From NCBI GenBank assembly GCA_964621165.1, contig CAZULC010000006.1, positions 1 through 64,000 of the forward strand: a stretch of 64,000 nt of DNA. The letters run 5' to 3'. This DNA comes from UMGS1696 sp964621165. Its GTDB lineage: Bacteria; Bacillota; Clostridia; Oscillospirales; CAG-272. Below the pieces are notes generated by a model that saw only the letters and a list, made by a program, of their open reading frames with translations, did not search any database and had not been told where the DNA came from. The position numbers and the translations under genes were made by a program. The first letter of the stretch is position 1; each line of letters opens with the position of its first letter. Shown piece by piece: positions 41,269 to 48,922 of this stretch.

Positions 41269-41811
41269 TTATTTAGCGAACGGAGCGCCCATCAGTGTGA
41301 GCAGCTCTTTTGCTTCTGCGTCGGTAGTTGCCGTGGTAACGAAGCAGATGTCCATGCCGCGGATTTTATCTACCTTGTCGTATTCGATTTCGGGGAATAT
41401 AAGCTGTTCCTTCAGGCCAAGGGAGTAGTTTCCGCGTCCGTCAAATGCGTCGGGATTGATACCCTTGAAGTCACGTACTCTCGGAAGTGCGAAGTTGAAG
41501 AGTCTGTCGATGAATTCGTACATTCTCTCACCGCGAAGTGTTACCTTTGCGCCGATCTTCATGCCCTGTCTGAGCTTGAAGTTAGCGACGGACTTCTTCG
41601 CGTATGTGGGAACAGCCTTCTGACCGGAAATCAGTGTAAGGTCGCTGATAATGGAGTCGATAACCTTAGAGTTTTCCTTGGCGTCGCCTGCGCCTACGTT
41701 GATTACAATTTTCTCAAATTTGGGAATCTGCATTACGCTCTTGTACTCGAATTTCTTCATAAGAGCGGGTGCGACTTCCTTTGTATAAAGTTCTTTAAGT
41801 CTCGCAGCCAT
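41269..41811 (-). CDS. rplE: 50S ribosomal protein L5
   Basis: This 180-residue 5S rRNA-binding protein contacts P-site tRNA. It has MQIPKFEKIVINVGAGDAKE, FKLRQGMKIGAKVTLRGERM and the C-terminal IRGMDICFVTTATTDAEAKE. It lies 13 nt after rplX. Confidence 0.98.
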   Translation of the reverse strand: MAARLKELYTKEVAPALMKKFEYKSVMQIPKFEKIVINVGAGDAKENSKVIDSIISDLTLISGQKAVPTYAKKSVANFKLRQGMKIGAKVTLRGERMYEFIDRLFNFALPRVRDFKGINPDAFDGRGNYSLGLKEQLIFPEIEYDKVDKIRGMDICFVTTATTDAEAKELLTLMGAPFAK

Positions 41812-41824
41812 CGTCTACCTCCGA

Positions 41825-42142
41825 TTAAAGCTCAGCGCCGCACTTAGCGCAGACGCGGGTTTTCTTGTCGCCGTCGATCTTGTTTGCGGCTCTTGTGGGT
41901 TTCTTGCACTTGTCGCAGTAGAGCTGAACCTTGCATGCGTACATAGCGGCGGGAGCTTCGATAATGCCGCCCTGTTCCTGCGGAGGTCTTGCCTTGACGT
42001 GCTTCTTGACAATGTTGGCGCCCTCAACGATGACCTTGCCTTCCTTGGGAGACACTTCGACTACCTTGCCGATAGTTCCCTTGGAGTTGCCGGAAATGAC
42101 GATAACCTTGTCGTCCTTCTTTACATGAAGCTTTTTTCTCAT
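41825..42142 (-). CDS. rplX: 50S ribosomal protein L24
   Basis: This 105-residue assembly-initiator protein has a KOW motif (VKKDDKVIVISGNSKGTIGK), then ANIVKKHVKARPPQEQGGI, and a C-terminal Cys pair (CDKCKKPTR and CAKCGAEL) suggestive of zinc binding. It lies between rplN and rplE. Confidence 0.98.
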   Translation of the reverse strand: MRKKLHVKKDDKVIVISGNSKGTIGKVVEVSPKEGKVIVEGANIVKKHVKARPPQEQGGIIEAPAAMYACKVQLYCDKCKKPTRAANKIDGDKKTRVCAKCGAEL

Positions 42143-42157
42143 CTTATCCTACCCCCA

Positions 42158-42526
42158 TTAAAGAACTTCCGGAGCAAGGGAAAGAATCTTTGTGTATTCA
42201 TGCTCTCTCAGCTCTCTGGCTACAGGGCCAAAAATACGCGTTCCCTTCGGGTTCTTGTCGTCACTGATGATAACCGCTGCGTTTTCGTCGAACTTGATAT
42301 AAGATCCGTCGTTTCTGCGGATACCTTTTCTGCTTCTTACGACTACCGCCTTAACTACGTCGCCCTTCTTGACAACGCCGCCGGGAGTAGCCTTCTTGAC
42401 TGCGCAGACAACTACATCGCCGATGTTGGCATAACGCCTTCCGGAACCGCCCAGAACTCTGATGCACATGAGTTCCTTGGCACCGGTGTTGTCCGCAACC
42501 TTCATTAATGATTGCTGTTGAATCAA
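42158..42526 (-). CDS. rplN: 50S ribosomal protein L14
   Basis: This 122-residue protein at the subunit interface begins MIQQQSLMKVADNTGAKELM, the canonical start, read from a TTG codon (42526-42524) placed 8 nt after AGGAGG. The longer frame to 42589 extends through that ribosome binding site and is rejected. The C terminus ARELREHEYTKILSLAPEVL is typical. It is preceded by a 248-nt gap with a long-range inverted repeat. Confidence 0.97.
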   Translation of the reverse strand: MIQQQSLMKVADNTGAKELMCIRVLGGSGRRYANIGDVVVCAVKKATPGGVVKKGDVVKAVVVRSRKGIRRNDGSYIKFDENAAVIISDDKNPKGTRIFGPVARELREHEYTKILSLAPEVL

Positions 42527-42549
42527 TGTAAATTCCTCCTGAATTAATC

Positions 42550-42697
42550 TTCGGCGTATTCTTTGACACGCCAATTCGAGGAGCCGCATCCGGCTGTGCC
42601 GCTTGTCCCACGCAGCAGTGAAACGGTTTTATGCCGCCGCTTCTTTACTGCCCTTTGGTACACTACGCGCTTTGGTGACGCATAATACTACGCCGAA
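42550..42697 (-). ncRNA. Long-range inverted repeat in the rpsQ-rplN gap
   Basis: On the transcribed strand TTCGGCGTA (42697-42689) and TACGCCGAA (42558-42550) are perfectly complementary over 9 bp and enclose 130 nt. Inside lie a CAGT...ACTG stem with further pairs and an AGCCG/CGGCT hairpin. The 3' strand can alternatively pair with a local GGCGT, giving two exclusive states just before the rplN ribosome binding site. Confidence 0.45.
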
Positions 42698-42774
42698 TCA
42701 CCTCAGAGCCGCACCCTCAAATGTTTCTGTATATTTAAAATTTGTATTGCTGACTATAAATCCTTTGAAAAAAC

Positions 42775-43032
42775 TTATTTAGCCTTTTCAATGATTCTGA
42801 CAAGTCTCCATCTCTTTGTCTTGGAGAGAGGTCTTGTCTCCATAACCTCAACGGTGTCGCCGATTCCGCATTCGTTGTTTGCGTCGTGAGCGTGAATCTT
42901 TGAGGTTCTCTTGATGATTTTACCGTAAACGGGGTGCTTAACGTGGTCCTCGATAGCAACGGTGATGGTCTTGTCCATCTTGTCGCTTACCACTTTGCCC
43001 ACTCTGGTCTTTCTGAGAGCGCGTTCTTCCAT
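42775..43032 (-). CDS. rpsQ: 30S ribosomal protein S17
   Basis: This 85-residue OB-fold protein begins MEERALRKTRVGKVVSDKMD and contains KRTSKIHAHDANNECGIGD, the conserved rRNA-binding loop. It follows rpmC by 14 nt. Confidence 0.98.
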   Translation of the reverse strand: MEERALRKTRVGKVVSDKMDKTITVAIEDHVKHPVYGKIIKRTSKIHAHDANNECGIGDTVEVMETRPLSKTKRWRLVRIIEKAK

Positions 43033-43046
43033 TTCTTTCTACCCCC

Positions 43047-43235
43047 TTATGCCTTCTTTTCTCGGATAACGGTCATAACCCGAGCGATATCCTTCTTGGT
43101 ATCTGCAATCTTATGGGGATTGTCAAGCTGGTTGATAGCATTCTGGAAGCGAAGTGTAAAAAGCTCGGACTTGAGATCCTTGAGCATTTTTTCCAGCTCT
43201 TCGCTTGATTTTGTTCTGAGTTCTGTCGCCTTCAC
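43047..43235 (-). CDS. rpmC: 50S ribosomal protein L29
   Basis: This 62-residue protein at the exit tunnel consists of two helices: MKATELRTKSSEELEKMLKD and LFTLRFQNAINQLDNPHKI are the L29 hallmarks. It follows rplP by 3 nt, indicating translational coupling. Confidence 0.97.
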   Translation of the reverse strand: MKATELRTKSSEELEKMLKDLKSELFTLRFQNAINQLDNPHKIADTKKDIARVMTVIREKKA

Positions 43236-43238
43236 AGC

Positions 43239-43673
43239 TTAACCCTCCACTTCTTCTTCGAGTTGTGCCTTGGTTGCAAAACGGCACTTGATCGGGAGCT
43301 TGTGTGCGGCAAGACGCATAGCTTCCCTTGCAATGTCTTCCGTTACGCCGCCCATTTCAAACATTACTCTGCCCGGCTTTACAACGGCTACCCAGTACTC
43401 GGGAGAACCTTTACCGGATCCCATTCGGGTTTCGGCAGGCTTTTCTGTAACCGGCTTGTCGGGGAATATCTTGATCCAAACCTGACCACCACGCTTGATG
43501 TAACGGGTCATGGCAATACGGGCTGCCTCGATCTGGTTGGAGGTGATCCAAGCCGGCTCAAGTGCCACAAGTCCGTATTCGCCGTTGGAAATTTTGTTGC
43601 CGCGGAGAGCTTTACCTTTCATACGGCCTCTCTGAACGCGTCTGTATTTAATCTTACCGTTCGGCTGTAACAT
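43239..43673 (-). CDS. rplP: 50S ribosomal protein L16
   Basis: This 144-residue protein near the peptidyl-transferase centre starts MLQPNGKIKYRRVQRGRMKG and has KRGGQVWIKIFPDKPVTEKP and RMGSGKGSPEYWVAVVKPG. Its ATG overlaps the rpsC stop (TAATG), so the two are translationally coupled. Confidence 0.98.
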   Translation of the reverse strand: MLQPNGKIKYRRVQRGRMKGKALRGNKISNGEYGLVALEPAWITSNQIEAARIAMTRYIKRGGQVWIKIFPDKPVTEKPAETRMGSGKGSPEYWVAVVKPGRVMFEMGGVTEDIAREAMRLAAHKLPIKCRFATKAQLEEEVEG

Positions 43674-44527
43674 TAGTTAGCTCCTCCTTCTTCTTTCTTG
43701 GGTGCTCTGGGAGCGCGGTTGGAGCCTGCGTTGTTTACGACTCTGTCGCCCTGACCCTGACGTCTCGGTCCACGGTTGTCGCGATTTCCGTCACGTCTGT
43801 CACCGTCGCGTCTGTCACGTCTCTGACTACGGCCGTCACCGCGTCTGTTGTCTCTCGGACGTCTCTCGTCGCCTGCTGACTTTGTGCGGGATACCTCGGA
43901 GAGAACCTCGCCCTTGTAGATCCAGACTTTTATGCCGATTTTACCGTAGGTGGTGTTTGCTTCCCAGAAACCGTAGTCGATGTCTGCACGCAATGTCTGA
44001 AGCGGGATTGTACCCTCGTGATAATGCTCGACTCTCGCGATTTCAGCGCCGCCCAGACGACCGGATACCGTGATCTTGATACCCTTTGCTCCGAATCTCA
44101 TTGTACGGCTGATTGACTGCTTCATGGCGCGGCGGAAGGATACACGTTTCTCCAGCTGAGAAGCGATGTTTTCCGCTACGAGCTGAGCGCAGAGTTCAAC
44201 GGGCTTTACTTCCACAACCTTGATGTTGACGGGAGTGCCTGCGATCTTCGCAACCTCAGCCTTAAGGTTCTCGATTTCAGCGCCAGCCTTGCCGATAACC
44301 ATACCGGGCTTTGCGCAGCTGATTTCAACCGTTACCTTGCCAGTGTTGTCTCTTTCGATTTCAATCTTCGGAACGCCAGCCAGAATCAGCTTCTTCTTGA
44401 GGTATTCTCTGATTTTATAATCCTGAACGAGGATGTCGCCGAACTTTTCATCAGGAGCATACCATCTGGAATCCCAGTCTTTAATTACGCCGACGCGAAG
44501 GCCGTGCGGATTAACTTTCTGTCCCAT
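43673..44527 (-). CDS. rpsC: 30S ribosomal protein S3 with an Arg/Asp/Gly-rich tail
   Basis: This 284-residue protein of the mRNA entry pore has the normal S3 body (1-215): MGQKVNPHGLRVGVIKDWDS, the KH domain with GMVIGKAGAEIENLKAEV, and SGRLGGAEIARVEHYHEG. About 65 extra residues follow, rich in Arg, Asp and Gly (DRRDGDRRDGNRDNRG), ending Lys/Glu/Gly-rich. S3 is usually near 220 residues, so the tail is an addition, probably disordered. The stop overlaps the rplP start. Confidence 0.97.
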   Translation of the reverse strand: MGQKVNPHGLRVGVIKDWDSRWYAPDEKFGDILVQDYKIREYLKKKLILAGVPKIEIERDNTGKVTVEISCAKPGMVIGKAGAEIENLKAEVAKIAGTPVNIKVVEVKPVELCAQLVAENIASQLEKRVSFRRAMKQSISRTMRFGAKGIKITVSGRLGGAEIARVEHYHEGTIPLQTLRADIDYGFWEANTTYGKIGIKVWIYKGEVLSEVSRTKSAGDERRPRDNRRGDGRSQRRDRRDGDRRDGNRDNRGPRRQGQGDRVVNNAGSNRAPRAPKKEEGGAN

Positions 44528-44542
44528 TTATCGACTGCCTCC

Positions 44543-44878
44543 TCATTCCTTTTCAGCCACTGCGATTGTGATGTGGCTTGTTCTCTTTAAAATTCTGTCA
44601 GCTGAACCCTTGCCTCTGGGCATAACTCTCTTGAGAGTCATGCCGGGAGCCACGTAGCACTCGGAAACATAGAGCTTTTCGGGGTCCATCTGGAAGTTGT
44701 TCTCAGCGTCTGCCGCAACCTTGTTAAGGAGCTTGAGAACGTGTTCGCTTGCGGCTTTGGGTGTGTTTTTAAGAATGCCGACCGCTTCTCCGATGTCTTT
44801 GCCTCTGATAAGGTCGAGAACGATAGTAACCTTACGGGGGGAAATGCGGATATACTTCTGCGTTGACTTTGATACCAT
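44543..44878 (-). CDS. rplV: 50S ribosomal protein L22
   Basis: This 111-residue exit-tunnel protein contains RISPRKVTIVLDLIRGKDIG and LYVSECYVAPGMTLKRVMPR, followed by the beta-hairpin region that reaches the tunnel, where macrolide resistance mutations arise. It lies between rpsS and rpsC. Confidence 0.98.
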   Translation of the reverse strand: MVSKSTQKYIRISPRKVTIVLDLIRGKDIGEAVGILKNTPKAASEHVLKLLNKVAADAENNFQMDPEKLYVSECYVAPGMTLKRVMPRGKGSADRILKRTSHITIAVAEKE

Positions 44879-44898
44879 TTTTATGTCCTCCCTCCGAA

Positions 44899-45180
44899 TT
44901 ACTTACCGTTGTTCGAGGTCTTCGAGCCTGCGTGACCCTTGAAGGTTCTTGTAGGCGCGAACTCACCGAACTTGTGTCCGACCATATCCTCGGTAACATA
45001 TACCGGAACATGCTTTCTTCCGTCATGTACGGCTACTGTGTGACCGACGAATTCCGGGAATATTGTAGAGGCTCTCGACCATGTCTTGAGCACCTTCTTT
45101 TCGCCCTTTTCGTTCATCTCGCATACTCTCTGGTAGAGCTTTTCTTCAATGAACGGTGCTTTTTTCAAACTTCTGCTCAT
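44899..45180 (-). CDS. rpsS: 30S ribosomal protein S19
   Basis: This 93-residue head protein begins MSRSLKKAPFIEEKLYQRV and contains RASTIFPEFVGHTVAVHDGR and HKFGEFAPTRTFKGHAG. It follows rplB by 19 nt. Confidence 0.98.
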   Translation of the reverse strand: MSRSLKKAPFIEEKLYQRVCEMNEKGEKKVLKTWSRASTIFPEFVGHTVAVHDGRKHVPVYVTEDMVGHKFGEFAPTRTFKGHAGSKTSNNGK

Positions 45181-45199
45181 TTAACAGCTGCCTCCTTCC

Positions 45200-46030
45200 T
45201 TATTTAGCGTTTCTGCGCTTAACGATCATCTTGTTGGTGCGCGCCTTCGTGTTACGAGTCTTGTAGCCGAGTGCGGGCTTTCCCCAAGGTGTAACAGGTC
45301 CGGGACGTCCTACAGGGGACTTGCCTTCACCACCGCCGTGAGGGTGATCGCAGGGGTTCATGACGGAACCGCGGACGGTAGGTCTGATGCCCTTGTGACG
45401 GGTCTTGCCGGCTTTACCGACCTTTACGGTGTCATGCTCGATGTTGCCGACCTGACCGATTGTGGCCTTGCAGTCTGAGCGGATGTATCTCATTTCACCC
45501 GAGGGAAGACGGACCATTGTGAGGTCACCCTCGCGGCCCATGAGCTGAGCCTGAGCACCTGCGGAACGGACGAGCTGACCGCCCTTGCCGGGGTTGATTT
45601 CGATGTTGTGGATGAAGGTACCAACGGGGATGTTCGCAAGAGGAAGGGTATTGCCGGGGATGATGTCAGCGTCCTCTCCGGTGTGGATAACCTGACCGTC
45701 AGTCAAGCCTACGGGAGCCAAAATGTAGCTCTTCTTGCCCTCTTCGTTCTGTACGAGAGCGATGTATGAGGTTCTGTTGGGGTCGTACTCAACGCCGATG
45801 ACTGTCTGAGCGCCGGTGTTTTCTCTCTTGAAGTCAATGATGCGGTACTTCTGTCTGTTTCCGCCGCCCTTGTGACGAACGGTGATTCTGCCGTAGGAGT
45901 TGCGGCCACTGTGCTTTTTCTTTGTGGCAAGAAGGCTCTTTTCGGGGGTGAACTTTGTGATTTCCTCGAATGAAGGAACGGACATATGTCTTCTCGCCGG
46001 AGTAGTCGGCTTATATTTGATTGTAGGCAT
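45200..46030 (-). CDS. rplB: 50S ribosomal protein L2
   Basis: This 276-residue protein is needed for subunit association and peptidyl transfer. It has KKHSGRNSYGRITVRHKGGG, HNIEINPGKGGQLVRSAGA and VMNPCDHPHGGGEGKSPVG with the conserved His. It lies between rplW and rpsS; GGAGGAATACG precedes the start. Confidence 0.98.
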   Translation of the reverse strand: MPTIKYKPTTPARRHMSVPSFEEITKFTPEKSLLATKKKHSGRNSYGRITVRHKGGGNRQKYRIIDFKRENTGAQTVIGVEYDPNRTSYIALVQNEEGKKSYILAPVGLTDGQVIHTGEDADIIPGNTLPLANIPVGTFIHNIEINPGKGGQLVRSAGAQAQLMGREGDLTMVRLPSGEMRYIRSDCKATIGQVGNIEHDTVKVGKAGKTRHKGIRPTVRGSVMNPCDHPHGGGEGKSPVGRPGPVTPWGKPALGYKTRNTKARTNKMIVKRRNAK

Positions 46031-46048
46031 TATCGTATTCCTCCTCTA

Positions 46049-46345
46049 TCAGTTCATGCCTTCGAAGAACTCGATTGTCTTGGAGTCTTCGGTCAGCGTG
46101 ACAATTGCTTTCTTCCAAGAAGAAGTCTTTCCTTCGACATAGCGGAGTCTCTTCTTCTTCGCTTTCATGTTGATGGTGTTGACGGACTGAACCTTTGTGC
46201 CTTCAAACATTGCTTCAACTGCCTTTGCGATCTCCGGCTTTGTGGCGCCCTTGGCAACCTCAAAGGTGTACTTTCTTTCAGCGATGAGGTCGTTTGACTT
46301 TTCGGTGATCAAAGGTCTTCTGATGATATCCTGAACGAACTTCAT
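46049..46345 (-). CDS. rplW: 50S ribosomal protein L23
   Basis: This 98-residue protein at the tunnel exit is the docking site for trigger factor and SRP. It has DIIRRPLITEKSNDLIAERK and VQSVNTINMKAKKKRLRYVE. Its ATG overlaps the rplD stop codon (TAATG). Confidence 0.98.
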   Translation of the reverse strand: MKFVQDIIRRPLITEKSNDLIAERKYTFEVAKGATKPEIAKAVEAMFEGTKVQSVNTINMKAKKKRLRYVEGKTSSWKKAIVTLTEDSKTIEFFEGMN

Positions 46346-46968
46346 TATGCGTATACCTCCTCGATTTTTTCTGCCGCGGTCTTAGCTACGATAAAGGAGT
46401 CGCAGTTGAGAATGTCATAGACGTTTATTGTGTTGTAAAGAGCAACCTTCACGCCGGGGATGTTGGAAAGGCTTTCACGCGCCTTGAGGTCGTTGTCCGC
46501 GAGAACCACGAGCGCCTTCTTCTTCGCACCTACAGCGGCGAGCATCTTCACCATAACCTTGGTCTTGAATTCTGCCGTTTCAATCTTGTCGATAACGATC
46601 ATGTCGCCGTCCTGAACCTTTGAGGAGAGAGCTGAGAACATAGCGAGGCGCTTAACCTTCTTGTTGATCTTCGCTCTGTATGAACGGGGCTTGGGTCCGA
46701 GAGCAACGCCGCCGTGAGTCCACTGGGGTGAGCGTGTGGAACCCTGTCTTGCGCGTCCTGTACCCTTCTGCTTCCAGGGCTTTCTTCCGCCGCCGGAAAC
46801 TTCGGTTCTTGTCAGAGTGGACTGAGTACCCTGTCTCTGGTTTGCGAGGTAATTCACCACAGCCGCGTGGAGGACTGCGCCGTTTACGTCAGCCGCGAAA
46901 ACCTTGTCTGAAAGGCTGATGCTTCCAACGCTCTCGCCGGCCATATTAACTACTTTTAATTCGGGCAT
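46345..46968 (-). CDS. rplD: 50S ribosomal protein L4
   Basis: This 207-residue exit-tunnel protein starts MPELKVVNMAGESVGSISLS and has the extended loop RTEVSGGGRKPWKQKGTGRARQ-like region (shown in part) and HGGVALGPKPRSYRAKINKK. In many bacteria L4 represses the S10 operon through the leader; the leader here is candidate target. It overlaps rplW by 1 nt. Confidence 0.98.
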   Translation of the reverse strand: MPELKVVNMAGESVGSISLSDKVFAADVNGAVLHAAVVNYLANQRQGTQSTLTRTEVSGGGRKPWKQKGTGRARQGSTRSPQWTHGGVALGPKPRSYRAKINKKVKRLAMFSALSSKVQDGDMIVIDKIETAEFKTKVMVKMLAAVGAKKKALVVLADNDLKARESLSNIPGVKVALYNTINVYDILNCDSFIVAKTAAEKIEEVYA

Positions 46969-46988
46969 TTCTTTATCCTCCTTCCGTC

Positions 46989-47621
46989 TTATGCTTTGAC
47001 GCTGTCACGGATAAATACGATTCCGCCCTTCGCTCCGGGAACTGCTCCCTTTACGGCGATGAGGTTCTTTTCGGCATCTACCTTGACAACTTCCAGATTC
47101 AGAACCGTAACCTGTTCGTTACCGTACTGACCTGCCATGTGCTTGTTCTTGTATATTCTCGACGGCGTGGAGTTTGCGCCCATTGAACCGGGCTGACGGT
47201 GGATAGGTCCAGTACCGTGAGTCATTTTGAGAATGTGTGCGTTCCATCTCTTTACAGCGCCCGTGTATCCGCGGCCCTTTGTAATACCGGTAATGTCGAC
47301 CTTATCGCCTGACGCGAAGGTATCGGCGGCTACTACATCGCCAACGTTGAGAGCGGAGATGTCTTCGAGACGGAATTCCTTGAGGTGACGCTTCGGGGAA
47401 ACGCCAGCCTTCTTGAAGTGGCCTGCGGCGGGCTTTGTAACGAGCTTTTCGCGCATGTCTTCAAACGCGAGCTGAACGGCTTCGTAACCGTCGGTCTCGC
47501 AGGTTTTCTTCTGTGTAACCGGGCAGGGACCTGCTTCGATTACTGTCACCGGGATGACGCTACCGTCTTCGGCAAAAATCTGAGTCATTCCCAGCTTCTT
47601 TCCGATGATTCCTTTTTTCAT
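46989..47621 (-). CDS. rplC: 50S ribosomal protein L3
   Basis: This 210-residue assembly-initiator protein begins MKKGIIGKKLGMTQIFAEDG and has KGRGYTGAVKRWNAHILKMT and GSMGANSTPSRIYKNKHMAG. GGAGGAAC precedes the ATG. It is separated from rpsJ by 414 nt, far more than in most bacteria; a nested stem structure lies in that gap. Confidence 0.98.
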   Translation of the reverse strand: MKKGIIGKKLGMTQIFAEDGSVIPVTVIEAGPCPVTQKKTCETDGYEAVQLAFEDMREKLVTKPAAGHFKKAGVSPKRHLKEFRLEDISALNVGDVVAADTFASGDKVDITGITKGRGYTGAVKRWNAHILKMTHGTGPIHRQPGSMGANSTPSRIYKNKHMAGQYGNEQVTVLNLEVVKVDAEKNLIAVKGAVPGAKGGIVFIRDSVKA

Positions 47622-47650
47622 CGTGTTCCTCCATAAAAAATAGGTTATTG

Positions 47651-47744
47651 GTTGACGGAATGTTTTCCAGCGGGAGAGCGTTTTTCGAAAGCACGTTTTC
47701 CGCTCTTTGTCCGCTCGTAACGGCAGCCGACCGAGACCGTCAAC
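47651..47744 (-). ncRNA. Three-tier stem structure directly upstream of rplC
   Basis: On the transcribed strand three nested helices can be drawn: GTTGACGG (47744-47737) with CCGTCAAC (47658-47651); AGCGG (47715-47711) with CCGCT (47673-47669); AGAGCG (47706-47701) with CGCTCT (47680-47675). The loop is 20 nt. The structure ends about 29 nt before the rplC start codon. It is a candidate autoregulatory leader or processing site. Confidence 0.5.
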
Positions 47745-48035
47745 ATGACCTGACCGTCATCAAGCTGTGAGTTAACTCTGAAATAATTTGCGTTTTTGAG
47801 TGAAAAAACTTGACTATATGACATTTTTTCTCAAAACTTCCTTAAATCAAAGTTTCCCGGGTTTTGTGTTGGAGACACTCGCCTTTTCCGCTCTGTACGG
47901 CTGGTATGGCTTCCGGCTTGTCCGACGTGTGTTTTTCACGCCTGACTCCGGTTTTTGATAAAATGATGTTTCCCGTAAAATCTGACCGATTCCTTCCCCG
48001 GACAGCACCGCCCGGACGAACCGCCTCAGATCAGC
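47745..48035. other. Remainder of the rpsJ-rplC gap
   Basis: No open reading frame with a ribosome binding site and no clear promoter. An imperfect inverted repeat flanks TTGACTATATGACA (about 47796-47834), and TTTTCCGCTCT (47884-47894) repeats a stretch at 47696-47706. Confidence 0.5.
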
Positions 48036-48347
48036 TTACAGCTTGACGCTGATGTCTACGCCGGCGGGAAGTTCAACGTGCATGAGAGCATCGACAACCT
48101 TGGCCGAGGGGCGCTTTATTTCGATGAGTCTCTTGTGGGTTCTCTGTTCAAACTGCTCGCGGCTGTCCTTGTTGACATGAACGGAGCGGAGGATGGTGAT
48201 CACTTCCTTGTCAGTGGGGAGCGGGATGGGACCGGAAACTTCGGCGCCGTTGCGCTTTGCGATGTCAACGATCTTTGCCGCCGCCTGATCGACAAGTGAG
48301 TGCTCATAACCCTTGAGCTTTACCCTGATCTTTTCCTGAACTGCCAT
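48036..48347 (-). CDS. rpsJ: 30S ribosomal protein S10
   Basis: This 103-residue protein (also NusE, a transcription antitermination partner) contains EKIRVKLKGYEHSLVDQAA, GPIPLPTDKEVITILRSVHV and EQRTHKRLIEIKRPSAKVVD. AAGGAGG precedes the ATG. It is the first gene of the superoperon, behind a leader of about 260 nt. Confidence 0.98.
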   Translation of the reverse strand: MAVQEKIRVKLKGYEHSLVDQAAAKIVDIAKRNGAEVSGPIPLPTDKEVITILRSVHVNKDSREQFEQRTHKRLIEIKRPSAKVVDALMHVELPAGVDISVKL

Positions 48348-48608
48348 GTTTTGCCTCCTTAGTGGAAATATTTGCTTGACGTGAGGCTTGACACGCCCCC
48401 GAGTGTGCCTTTATCCGTCTGAAATATCGAGCGCACAGCCCTCACACAGGAGAGAGCCTGCCGCCCACAGGATTCATGCGCACCGGAAAACCGGAGGGAG
48501 CGCGACTTTTTTCGCCCGATTTAATCGGACATACTCCGCGGAAATTACCCGTCCTCCGGCAGTTCAAACCGTACAGGGCGGCAACCTTTCGCATCTTCGC
48601 ACATCAAG
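48348..48608 (-). ncRNA. S10 superoperon leader with long-range stem
   Basis: From the predicted start of transcription to rpsJ there are about 260 non-coding nt. On the transcribed strand TGCCGCCC (48583-48576) and GGGCGGCA (48466-48459) are perfect complements enclosing 109 nt. By position it is a candidate target of ribosomal-protein autoregulation, for example by L4. I cannot match it to a known leader family by eye. Confidence 0.45.
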
Positions 48609-48615
48609 TGGTTTT

Positions 48616-48644
48616 ATTATACCACATTTGACTAAAATATGCAA
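48616..48644 (-). promoter_or_regulatory. Promoter of the ribosomal protein superoperon
   Basis: On the minus strand TTGCAT (48644-48639) and TATAAT (48621-48616), 17-bp spacer, with TGG making an extended -10. The region 48645-48847 between this and the divergent promoter shows no gene. Confidence 0.88.
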
Positions 48645-48847
48645 GGGTCTGACGCACACTTTTTTCGCGCATACATATAGAACTTTCGCCGAATTTCACC
48701 ACTCCCGTTTGGTATTTATGCACAATTCTTCCCGAGAAGTCACGCAGGAGTAAAATTCCACTCGTTTTTTCGCCCGATTTTACGCCTGTTTTTCCCAGTC
48801 CGGCGATTTTTCCAGATTAAATTTTACGAAAAATTTCACTCTTCCTA

Positions 48848-48876
48848 TTGTCTTTGAGCCGTATTTGTGGTATTAT
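48848..48876 (+). promoter_or_regulatory. Sigma-A promoter of the membrane protein-telA unit
   Basis: TTGTCT (48848-48853) and TATTAT (48871-48876) with a 17-bp spacer and TGG before the -10. Confidence 0.75.
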
Positions 48877-48922
48877 ATATAATGTATGATTATTTCCACC
48901 AAGCATTGCTCAAAGGAGACAC

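Noticed and set aside
47796..47834. Possible plus-strand promoter (TTGACTATATGACA) in the rpsJ-rplC gap
   Set aside because: There is a -35-like hexamer but no -10 box at the right distance and no plus-strand gene behind it.
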